From DATKUC01 sp964577375 (lineage in GTDB: Bacteria > Spirochaetota > Spirochaetia > DSM-27196 > DATKUC01): a stretch of 64,000 nucleotides of DNA. Location of the stretch: contig CAZNYW010000009.1 in assembly GCA_964577375.1 (NCBI GenBank), positions 1 to 64,000 of the forward strand, read 5' to 3'. Positions 36,112 to 43,480 of the stretch are shown here, piece by piece (the stretch's first letter is position 1; every line of letters begins with the position of its first letter). The position numbers were made by a program, and so were the translations under genes. The notes beneath the pieces were generated by a model. It searched no databases. It saw only the letters and a program-made list of their open reading frames with translations, and had not been told where the DNA came from.

Positions 36112-37208
36112 TCCTCTTTTTCCTTCCGATGAAGCTACGGGAGCGGCTGCGACGGAACCGGCCTGTTATTGAACTTGTTAATACGATATCTTTGATGGTG
36201 CTGCTCTTTGTCCTGCTCGCCATTGCGTACAAGGTCTTCGAGAAACAACCATGGATGGAATCATTCTGGCAGTCCTGGCAGACCGAAACTACGGTTGGCT
36301 ACGGCAACAAGCCGGCGGTGACCACCGCAGGAAGGATCGCCACCATCATCCTGGGTACCACCGGGATCGCGCTTCTCGGTGTGCTTTTCTCACGCACGTT
36401 TTCTTTCTTCGAATATCGATCGACTATCAGGAGGCTCGGCATGAGGCGGAATCCCTCACGCGGCGGTTACGTCATCTTCAACTATCCCGGGGACGACCAG
36501 TTCTCGACGTTCATAGAAGAGATCCGGCTGGTGGACGGACGGGTGAGCGTCTGCATCGTCGACAACAAGCTTGAAGAGCTCCCGCGTTGGGCGGAAGCTC
36601 TGGGAAACATCCACTTCGTCCGCGGGTCCGTCCTGGCCCGTGAGACCTACGACAAAGCCCGCGTTGGCCGCGCGCGCTGCGTGATTGTCTTTCCGGTGGA
36701 GGCGGGCAAGGATGAGTCTGATGCGTCTACGCGAATGGTTGTTGATCTCGTTTCCGAGGAGGTCTCCGAATCGACAAGGATCATCTACATCCTTGTGGAC
36801 CAGAGGAACCGCTGGCTCTTCCACACCGAGCGGGCGACAGGAATTCCGGAAACACTCGAGATGCTCGCACTCGTGCAGGAATGTCAGGACCGCTACACTG
36901 CGCCGATTGTCGAGGATATCCTACTGAACAGCCGCGGCCCCAAACCCTTCACGGTCGAACCGGGCGAGGTTGCCGGGCTCACCTGGGGCGAGTTTTCGCT
37001 TGCGCTGGCACAGCTTTCGGCAAGTGAAAATCTACGTGTCCGACCCTTCGCCCTCATAGGGGCCGGCGGTGAGGTCGACTCCTGCCCGCTGCCGTCACAG
37101 GTTATCGAGGGTGAGCACATGCTCTCACTTCTCGGATATGTCGACGGATTTGACTGGGCCCGCCTGCGTAAACAGCTTGCCGAAGCAGGTGCGCGGGCAG
37201 TACACTGA
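36108..37208 (+). CDS. Two-helix K+ channel with cytoplasmic RCK-like domain
   Basis: A 366-residue ion channel. A membrane helix (about 25-43), a pore loop carrying the K+ selectivity filter TVGYGN at 62-67 (within ETTVGYGNKPAVTT), a second helix (about 76-96) and a cytoplasmic domain follow in order. The latter starts YVIFNYPGDDQFSTFIEE and continues VCIVDNKLEE, FVRGSVLARE and ARCVIVFPVE, a TrkA-N/RCK-like Rossmann fold, although the usual GxGxxG is altered to NYPGDD. So nucleotide binding may differ. It overlaps the preceding gene by 4 bp. Confidence 0.88.
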   Translation: MILFFLPMKLRERLRRNRPVIELVNTISLMVLLFVLLAIAYKVFEKQPWMESFWQSWQTETTVGYGNKPAVTTAGRIATIILGTTGIALLGVLFSRTFSFFEYRSTIRRLGMRRNPSRGGYVIFNYPGDDQFSTFIEEIRLVDGRVSVCIVDNKLEELPRWAEALGNIHFVRGSVLARETYDKARVGRARCVIVFPVEAGKDESDASTRMVVDLVSEEVSESTRIIYILVDQRNRWLFHTERATGIPETLEMLALVQECQDRYTAPIVEDILLNSRGPKPFTVEPGEVAGLTWGEFSLALAQLSASENLRVRPFALIGAGGEVDSCPLPSQVIEGEHMLSLLGYVDGFDWARLRKQLAEAGARAVH

Positions 37209-37225
37209 CCCGGGCAGTACACTGA
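37194..37225 (+). repeat. Short direct duplication across the channel stop codon
   Basis: CGGGCAGTACACTGA occurs at 37194-37208 and again at 37211-37225, period 17. The first copy supplies the last residues and stop codon of the channel gene. It looks like a recent slippage or duplication. Confidence 0.8.
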
Positions 37226-37250
37226 GCAGGATTCCCGGAAGGAGGGCTCT

Positions 37251-37646
37251 ATGGCAACAAATCGCAGCGGTTCAGCAGTTCTCACCGCGCTTCAGATCGT
37301 GGTAGCCGTCTACCTGGCCACCCTGGGCATTGCCGGCATTTCCGCGTACCACTCCGGCGCACAGGCCATTCAGCGCCTCTTCGGCGGCGGATCGATTGAT
37401 CTCGTCGTCGCGATCTTCGAGCTGATAGCCGGAGCTCTCGTCTTTCTCGCTCTGTTTCCCTTCACGGGAGACCAGGCACGCTTCGCGGCCTGCTTCATCT
37501 CCTCGGTCCTCTGGCTCATCTGGGTATTCTACAGCCTGGTCTTCCACAATGCTCTCGAACCGACCGTGTTGACATGGCTCAATCGCCTCGCGCTGGATCT
37601 GGTGGTCGCAGTCTCGCTCTGGGTCGTGAGCAGGCAGTACCGCTGA
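37251..37646 (+). CDS. Small four-helix membrane protein
   Basis: A 131-residue hydrophobic protein with four predicted helices (about 10-30, 48-68, 75-98 and 105-125). No family is recognised. GGAAGGAGG stands 6 nt before ATG 37251. It follows the K+ channel by 42 bp and is probably the last gene of the DUF350 cluster. Confidence 0.7.
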   Translation: MATNRSGSAVLTALQIVVAVYLATLGIAGISAYHSGAQAIQRLFGGGSIDLVVAIFELIAGALVFLALFPFTGDQARFAACFISSVLWLIWVFYSLVFHNALEPTVLTWLNRLALDLVVAVSLWVVSRQYR

Positions 37647-37658
37647 TTTGCCGGACTG

Positions 37659-37950
37659 CTATTCGTCCCCGAGCGCAGTTATCTCTCCCTCGGTAAACAG
37701 GTAGGTCTTCAGAACCTTGTCCCATCCGTCCATGTTGCGGCGGAGCCACTCAAGACTCATTATCGCGTGCTCCATCTCTTCATTCCGGTTGTGGGCAAGG
37801 ATCTTCCTGAGCTGCTCGTCCTTGGTGAGAGAGACCCGCTCATTGCACCAGTAGATCGCCTCAATCTCTTCGGAGAAGGCATTTCAATACCCGCGTGTAG
37901 TTTCGGGTCTGATCGTTGAGCTCCTGCGGTGGTTCGTGATAGTCGGACAT
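37659..37950 (-). pseudogene. Encapsulated-ferritin-like (EncFtn) gene with a single-base frameshift
   Basis: ATG 37950 with GAGGAGGAGAA upstream begins MSDYHEPPQELNDQTRN. Near 37882-37884 one extra A (AAA where AA restores frame) shifts the frame. Dropping it joins the start to VLNAFSEEIEAIYWCNERV and then AHNRNEEMEHA, MSLEWLRRN and TYLFTEGEITAL, to a stop at 37659. These match EncFtn, which stores iron as a ring inside encapsulin. The metal Glu and the Glu/His of EEMEH are present. The usual Trp-Tyr is Trp-Cys here. The product would have about 96 residues and ends GDE, with no encapsulin-targeting tail. No encapsulin gene is adjacent. It is the last gene of the reverse MCE operon. The shift may be a sequencing error. 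Confidence 0.8.
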
Positions 37951-37977
37951 TTCTCCTCCTCAGTCTCCGGGTATGTA

Positions 37978-38850
37978 TCAGAAAATGCGTATACTCACGT
38001 ATTTTCCCGGATTCTTCTTTACGTCATTGATCAGCGAGTCGAGGTCCAGCACCGCCTGATTTACATTGTGGTAGAGCCGGGGATCGTTGAGCAGCCGACC
38101 GAGACTCCCCTGGCCTGTTTCGAGTGCGGTGAGGATGTTGTCGAGTCGTCTGGTCGCAATCCGCGCATCGCTCACTGTTCCTGCGAAGTCGCTGCTTGAC
38201 TTCTTCATCTCGGAGACGATGGCTGAAACGTCCGGCCGGTTATTCGTTGCCATCTTGTCGAGATTCGAAACAAGTCCCGACACTTTCCGGCTGTTGTCCT
38301 CGAGGATGGAATTCAGGCTCTCGACGGCGGTCTGCAGCCGGCCGAGCACCTGCTCCATCTGTGAACCGATCTGCTGCTCGGGAAACTGCTGGATCTGCTG
38401 CAGGACGGTGTTTACGCGTGTTCCTATCTCGTTTGCCTTCCCGCTCAGCGCGGAGAGGCCGGAACTCGCAGTTGCATGAACGGTTGCTCCGTTTCTGAGA
38501 AAACTGCTGGAGCTGCCGGGGATGATCTTCACCACGGTTCCGCTGAGCAGTCCGGAGGACGCCAGCTGAAATCGAGAATCGCTTGGGATCTTGACGCCGC
38601 TATTGATGTGACCGGTGATGACGATGTTCTTCTCGCCGAACTTCACCGCCTGCACTGTTCCGACCTTGACCCCGCGGTAGTGGATTTCATTCCCTGTTCC
38701 GATTCCCATTGCATCCGGGGTGGTGATGGTTATCATCATCCCGCCGGAGAATACCGCCGGCTGCTCGAGAAACAGGATGGCAAAAATCACCAGGAAGGTT
38801 GCGATTGAAACCGAAGCGCCAATTGCAAACTCATTACGTTTTCGTCGCAC
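37978..38850 (-). CDS. mlaD: MCE-family lipid-transport protein (MlaD type), reverse operon
   Basis: A 290-residue protein anchored by an N-terminal helix (about 8-30), with one MCE domain (about 38-115: NEIHYRGVKVGTVQAVKF, then SGLLSGTVVKIIPG) and a long helical C-terminal part (about 130-290) typical of substrate-tunnel forming MlaD/PqiB relatives. It would pass phospholipids between membranes together with the MlaE-type permease encoded just upstream. It is clearly paralogous to the protein at 42402 (both begin MRRK.NE and end in a Lys-Asn-Pro-Gly-(Lys/Arg)-Tyr motif near the C-terminus). Confidence 0.92.
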   Translation of the reverse strand: MRRKRNEFAIGASVSIATFLVIFAILFLEQPAVFSGGMMITITTPDAMGIGTGNEIHYRGVKVGTVQAVKFGEKNIVITGHINSGVKIPSDSRFQLASSGLLSGTVVKIIPGSSSSFLRNGATVHATASSGLSALSGKANEIGTRVNTVLQQIQQFPEQQIGSQMEQVLGRLQTAVESLNSILEDNSRKVSGLVSNLDKMATNNRPDVSAIVSEMKKSSSDFAGTVSDARIATRRLDNILTALETGQGSLGRLLNDPRLYHNVNQAVLDLDSLINDVKKNPGKYVSIRIF

Positions 38851-38893
38851 AACTCTTACGCTCCTTCATAGCCTGCCGGTGACCTGCACATGT

Positions 38894-39691
38894 TCACCAG
38901 ACGTAGAACAGCAGCGCGGACAGGACGTAGTCGATGACGGTCACCGCGATCGACGACCAGATAACCGAGCTTGTCGTCGCACGTCCGACACCGTTTGCTC
39001 CAACACGGGTGCGGAGCCCGAAGTGGCACGCGATGATCACGATTACCGCACCCGTGAGAAAGGCCTTGATCAGGTTCGAGTACAGATCGGTCAGCACGAA
39101 CGCGCGGCGCATCCCGCGTATGAACCCCGGCCACGAGAGTCCGATCGTATAGTGAGCCGAAACGTAGCCGCAAAGCACTCCGAGGAAATCAAAGACGATA
39201 ATCAGGACCGGGACCGCGATGACTCCGGCCACGAGCCGCGGTGTCACCAGAAACTCGACAGGATCGATCCCCATTATCCGTAGAGCGTCGACCTGCTCGG
39301 TAATGGCCATCGAACCCAGCTCCGCGGCTACGCCCGAACCGACGCGCCCGGCGAGGACCAGCCCGGTTACCAGCGGGCCCATCGCAAGGAGCACGGCGCG
39401 AATTATCACGCCGCCTTCTATCCAGGACGGAGTGGTGCTTCCTGTCTGCTGACCGATCTGGATGCCCAGGACGAACCCCATGAAGACGCCCGTTACGACG
39501 ATGAGGGGCAGCGAACGGCGTCCGATGTAGTCGAACTGGTTCACTATTTCGTTCATGTACCAGGGTGCGCGCCGGAGACCGACGATCGCGCGACCGCTCA
39601 TGACGGTCAACGCTCCATAGGACTCCGCAAAGACGCGAAAAAGGTGTCCGACCGCGACCACCGCACCCCGTGCGGATACTGCCATACTCAT
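38894..39691 (-). CDS. mlaE: MCE/Mla ABC transporter permease (MlaE type), reverse operon
   Basis: A 265-residue permease with about five helices. Family motifs: YIGRRSLPLIVVTGVFMGFVLGIQ, GRVGSGVAAELGSM, TEQVDALRIMGIDP and GVGRATTSSV. No ATPase gene is in this operon, so it probably uses the MlaF-type ATPase at 41654. ATG 39691 or 39685 is the start, 13 nt after the corrected stop of the upstream membrane-protein gene. Confidence 0.92.
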   Translation of the reverse strand: MSMAVSARGAVVAVGHLFRVFAESYGALTVMSGRAIVGLRRAPWYMNEIVNQFDYIGRRSLPLIVVTGVFMGFVLGIQIGQQTGSTTPSWIEGGVIIRAVLLAMGPLVTGLVLAGRVGSGVAAELGSMAITEQVDALRIMGIDPVEFLVTPRLVAGVIAVPVLIIVFDFLGVLCGYVSAHYTIGLSWPGFIRGMRRAFVLTDLYSNLIKAFLTGAVIVIIACHFGLRTRVGANGVGRATTSSVIWSSIAVTVIDYVLSALLFYVW

Positions 39692-39704
39692 GCCCTTGTC
39701 CGAT

Positions 39705-40660
39705 TCATAAAGAGGACTGTCGTGCCATTCGGAGCAGGCTGACAGTCGCACTTATGAGCACAATCACCGGCATGAACCAGAAGAAGAGTCCGGCCGCACC
39801 GGCGAGGAAAATCGCCGCGATGAAACTGGCGATCACGATCGACGCCCCAATAATCTCATCTCCGAATATGAATGAATACCAGAATAGAAAAAACTCTTTA
39901 CGTATTTCATCAGCTGCTCTCCCTCCTCGGCCGCCTCCTTTTCCATACCGAGCGACTTACGGACAATCGAGATCGCCACAAGTGAATACCCGATGTAGAG
40001 AGCAAGAAGATAGAGAATCGCAAGGTCTCCACCGGGCCAGTGCATCGTAAGACCTTCCGCCGTCCAGAATGTCCCGTAACTGGTCAATAGAATTCCAACC
40101 GCATATTTGATTGGGTAATCCGGAGCTTTCCGCAGCGCGTTTCGAGCGAGAACGCTTAACCCCGCGATGATCGCGAATGCGACGCCTGCAGCTATCACGG
40201 CGAGTCCAACGTGATCCGCGGCTGCACCGAATGTCACGACGATGAATGCTATTTCGAGCCCTTCGAGAAACACGCCCTTGAATGAGAGTGCGAACGCAGT
40301 CCAGTCGACGCTGCCCTTGAGCGAATCGGTCTCGTCTGAGGTCTCTTCCTCCTCCTCGGCTCCGCTTGCAAATCCTTTGCGGCCTATACGGAATATGGCC
40401 TTCCGCAGCCATTGAAGCCCGAAAAGCAGCAGCAGCATGCCGACGATGATGCGAAGCAGGTTTATCGGCACCTCGGTAAGCAGAGGTCCAAAGACCGCGA
40501 CGATAGCCGCGAGGACGATCAGTCCGGCGCCGCCTCCGAGAAAGGTCGATGGCCATCCGCGTACCGTACCCACGCCGAGCACGATTGTCGCCATCTCTAT
40601 GACCTCAACGCCGGCTGCAAGGAATACTGTCAGCATGAGGAAAGACGCATGCAAGCTCAT
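39705..40660 (-). pseudogene. FTR1/COG4280-like integral membrane protein with a late frameshift
   Basis: The first frame (40660 to 39833) encodes a 275-residue membrane protein with two repeats: EVIEMATIVLGVG near residue 19 and GVFLEGLEIAFIVVTFG near 130. The EGLE segment recalls the REGLE motif of FTR1 iron permeases. After about residue 245 the frame yields an unconvincing tail. A -1/+2 frame from about 39910 instead continues EFFLFWYSF, then two membrane helices (IVIASFIAAIFLAGAAGLFF, FMPVIVLISATVSLL) to a TGA at 39705, close to the next gene. It has no start of its own. I infer one indel near 39906-39935. GAAGGAGAT precedes ATG 40660. The ion is unknown. Confidence 0.65.
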
Positions 40661-40803
40661 AAGTATCTCCTTCTGTTTTTCAACTTAATCATATCAAATG
40701 CAGCCGGGCAAACCTGAGCGGCTAATTGACCCGCGCGTAGTCCGTTCGGGGGAGTGCAATCCGGGTTATTCGGGCGGATCGGGAGCGCTGGGCGGCTGGA
40801 AGT

Positions 40804-40832
40804 TTGACCGCGCGAGACCGGGTTCTTATTTT
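40804..40832 (+). promoter_or_regulatory. Promoter of the forward MCE operon
   Basis: TTGACC at 40804-40809, a 17-bp spacer and TATTTT at 40827-40832. The GTG start at 40839 comes 6 nt after the -10 box with no Shine-Dalgarno, again predicting a leaderless message. Confidence 0.6.
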
Positions 40833-40838
40833 CAATTT

Positions 40839-41624
40839 GTGCTACTAACCAGAATCTTCAGTCGTATCGGTGCGGGCTCGAGAAGTTTCTTCGAATCCTT
40901 TGGCAACATGACTCTGCTTTTCTTCGGGTCCGTTGCGGCGCTCCGAAAGTCGCCCGTCTACTTTCGTGAGATAGGTGCGCAGTACGCCTACATTGGACGC
41001 CAGTCGTTTCCGCTCATCCTCGTTACGTCGACCTTTGTAGGTTTGGTCCTTGGAATTCAAATTGGCACACAAATACATCCGGGCACACCGCCATGGATCG
41101 AAGGCGGCCTGATCTATCAGTCGATAGTCCTGGAAATGGGACCCATCGTTACCGGGCTCGTGATGGCGGGCAGGGTAGGGTCGGGAATTGCGGCAGAGAT
41201 CGGCACGATGACCGTAACCGAACAGGTCGATGCGCTTCGAACCATGGGCATCGATCCGATCGAGATGCTAGTGATGCCGAGGCTGGTTGCGGCACTGTTC
41301 GCGCTGCCTATCCTGACGGCAACCTTCGATATCATCGGCTGCCTGACGGGGTTCATATCATCCTATTACACAATCAACCTGCGGTTCTCCGGATTCCTGC
41401 GGGGAATTCGTTCGGTATTCGATCCCACGCAGATCTACACAAGCCTGATCAAGGGGTTTTTCAACGGTCTCATAGTTTCGACTGTGGGCTCCTTTTTCGG
41501 TTTGACTTCCGGGCAGGGAGCGAAGGGAGTGGGGAACGCGACAACCCGGGCCGTAATCTGGGCCTGCGTTATCGTCATCGTCGTCGACTACGTTTCTTCG
41601 GCGGCGCTTCAGCACATATGGTAG
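40839..41624 (+). CDS. mlaE: MCE/Mla ABC transporter permease (MlaE type), forward operon
   Basis: A 261-residue paralogue of the permease at 38894. Motifs: YIGRQSFPLILVTSTFVGLVLG, GRVGSGIAAEIGTM, TEQVDALRTMGIDP and GVGNATTRAV. Although the frame opens at 40698, the promoter at 40804-40832 lies inside that extension, and starting at GTG 40839 aligns the N-terminus with its paralogue. It heads an operon permease-ATPase-MCE protein. Confidence 0.9.
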   Translation: MLLTRIFSRIGAGSRSFFESFGNMTLLFFGSVAALRKSPVYFREIGAQYAYIGRQSFPLILVTSTFVGLVLGIQIGTQIHPGTPPWIEGGLIYQSIVLEMGPIVTGLVMAGRVGSGIAAEIGTMTVTEQVDALRTMGIDPIEMLVMPRLVAALFALPILTATFDIIGCLTGFISSYYTINLRFSGFLRGIRSVFDPTQIYTSLIKGFFNGLIVSTVGSFFGLTSGQGAKGVGNATTRAVIWACVIVIVVDYVSSAALQHIW

Positions 41625-41653
41625 GCAATACGAAAGAGACGGCGGGGACATAG

Positions 41654-42382
41654 ATGGTAGAGGTGAAGGATCTTCAGAAATCAATCGGCAATCAGGAGGT
41701 GTTGAAGGGTGTTACCCTCACACTCAAGGATCACGAGCGCCACACCCTCATAGGTGAGAGCGGTGAAGGGAAATCGATATTGCTCAAAACAATAATCGGA
41801 CTCATCGAACCGGACGGCGGACGCATCTATATGGACGGGGAAGATATCACAGACTTCACCCCCAAAGAATGCAATGAACGGGTGCGAACGAAGATGAGCA
41901 TGGTCTTTCAGCAGGGTGCGCTCTGGGATTCAATGACCGTCAGCGAAAACATCGACCTGGCCCTGAATATCCGAAAGCACTTGACCGAGGGAGAGCGGAG
42001 GGACCTTGTCGAGCAGAGCCTCGCGATGGTGGGGCTCGAGGGTGCAGGTGCCAAGTTCCCCGGCGAGCTGTCAGGCGGAATGATGAAGCGCGCGGCGATT
42101 GCACGCGCACTTGCCGCCCGGCCGACCTATCTGCTCTATGATGAGCCCACGACAGGGCTCGATCCGGTACTGTCCAATATGGTGATCGACCTTATTACGC
42201 GTCTGAATGACGAACTGAACGTTACCGCGTTCATCGTCAGTCACGACGTAGAACGCCTCGCGGACTTTTCCGACACAGTCTCGCTGCTTCGCGGCGGCCG
42301 GATCGAAACCACCTGCCCGGCAGGCAGCGTCTGGGAGAGCGACAACCGGGCGCTCAGCAATTTTCTCCGCGGGGTGGAATAA
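41654..42382 (+). CDS. mlaF: MCE/Mla ABC transporter ATPase (MlaF type)
   Basis: A 242-residue ATPase. Walker A GESGEGKS, the Q-loop region SMVFQQGALWDSMTV, the signature LSGGMMKRAAIARAL and Walker B YLLYDEPTTGLD, with the late His in SHDVERL. It is the only Mla-type ATPase in the window and probably serves both permeases. It begins 29 bp after the permease stop. A GGGGAC upstream of ATG may act as ribosome site. Confidence 0.95.
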   Translation: MVEVKDLQKSIGNQEVLKGVTLTLKDHERHTLIGESGEGKSILLKTIIGLIEPDGGRIYMDGEDITDFTPKECNERVRTKMSMVFQQGALWDSMTVSENIDLALNIRKHLTEGERRDLVEQSLAMVGLEGAGAKFPGELSGGMMKRAAIARALAARPTYLLYDEPTTGLDPVLSNMVIDLITRLNDELNVTAFIVSHDVERLADFSDTVSLLRGGRIETTCPAGSVWESDNRALSNFLRGVE

Positions 42383-42401
42383 AAGTAGACGGAGAGTTGG
42401 G

Positions 42402-43295
42402 ATGCGAAGAAAACACAATGAACTTGTAATGGGAATCACGGTGACGGCTGTAGCGGCGGCGATCGTCTTCGGCATCCTTTTCCTGCAGCAGCCGGCGGTA
42501 TTTGCTACGGGCCTGCGGGTCCGCCTGATGATCGACCACGCGGCGAGTCTCGCTCGCGGTGACGACGTGCGTTTTCGCGGTGTCCGCGTCGGCACGGTCC
42601 AATCGATTGACTTCGTCAAGTCCGGACTGCGTGTCAACCTGCAGATCGACTCCGGCGTTCCGATACCGTCGGATTCCGCATTCGTCGTGCAGACCGGCGG
42701 CATTCTCGGCGGGGACTCCGTGATGATCAAACCCGGAAGCTCGAGCACGCTGCTCTCGAACAACGCGCAGGTCCAGGGACAGTCCCGGAGCGGAATCCTG
42801 AGCTCGCTTCAGAGCAACTCATCGCTCGCAAACCAGCTGCAGGGTGCCGTCAGCGACCTGCGCAAGTTTCCCGACGTTCAGATCGGGAAGCGGATCGAAA
42901 CGCTTCTCGCCTCCCTCACCGACACGACGAAGAGCCTTAATGGAACAATTGCGGGCAACAAAGCCGCAGTCGGCCACATTCTGTCGAACCTGGCCGCGAT
43001 CTCCGGCAATAATCGCGGGCAGATAAGCGACACGGTAACGGCGATCCGGAAGGACACAGAGGTTCTGCAGTCGAGCCTGAACCGTTTCGACACCGCGCTC
43101 GCCGACACCGAGGCCCTCGCCGGTGAGATCGGTTCGGTGGTACAGGATCTCAACCGGGGCCAAGGCACAGCGGGAAAGCTTCTGACGAACGACGAGCTCT
43201 ACTCGAAACTGACGACAATGGTCGACAACATCAACGCGCTGGTAGTCGATGTCAAACAGAACCCCGGCCGGTATTTTCAGCTGAAGATCTTCTAG
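42402..43295 (+). CDS. mlaD: MCE-family lipid-transport protein (MlaD type), forward operon
   Basis: A 297-residue paralogue of the protein at 37978. N-terminal helix (about 8-30), MCE domain (about 38-115: DDVRFRGVRVGTVQSIDF, GGILGGDSVMIKPG) and a long helical tail with heptad-like spacing. It would form the periplasmic lipid conduit for the adjacent MlaE/MlaF pair. ATG 42402 lies 19 bp after the ATPase stop. Confidence 0.92.
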   Translation: MRRKHNELVMGITVTAVAAAIVFGILFLQQPAVFATGLRVRLMIDHAASLARGDDVRFRGVRVGTVQSIDFVKSGLRVNLQIDSGVPIPSDSAFVVQTGGILGGDSVMIKPGSSSTLLSNNAQVQGQSRSGILSSLQSNSSLANQLQGAVSDLRKFPDVQIGKRIETLLASLTDTTKSLNGTIAGNKAAVGHILSNLAAISGNNRGQISDTVTAIRKDTEVLQSSLNRFDTALADTEALAGEIGSVVQDLNRGQGTAGKLLTNDELYSKLTTMVDNINALVVDVKQNPGRYFQLKIF

Positions 43296-43305
43296 ATTCG
43301 ACGGT

Positions 43306-43463
43306 GGTATAAAGAAGCGTGTTGATAAGTTTCGTTCCAGGCGCCCGGCTGTGACCGGTTTTGACGCCGAGCCGACACGCCCGCACGTTTTGTTGCGGTT
43401 GTTCAGAGGAATCCGTTTACTCACAAGGAATTACGCTGAAATATCAACATGGTTGTTGATACC
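43306..43463. repeat. Paired inverted repeat element (copy A)
   Basis: A 24-bp unit at 43306-43329 (core TATAAAGAAGCGTGTTGATA) and an inverted, diverged unit at 43440-43463 (core ATATCAACATGG, then TTGTTGATACC) enclose about 110 bp of unrelated, GC-rich sequence. It occupies the gap between the convergent MlaD and endonuclease IV genes. Compare copies at 48457-48614 and 46114-46137. No transposase is present, so it is either a REP-pair (BIME-like) or a miniature transposable element. Confidence 0.75.
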
Positions 43464-43480
43464 GCCGACGAGCCGCCATG

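Noticed and set aside
39670..40050. Forward frame over the end of the FTR1-like gene
   Set aside because: No conserved features; the reverse strand encodes membrane helices here.
43306..43463. Possible CRISPR array from spaced 24-bp repeats
   Set aside because: Only two units, in inverted orientation and with about 110 bp between; no cas genes.
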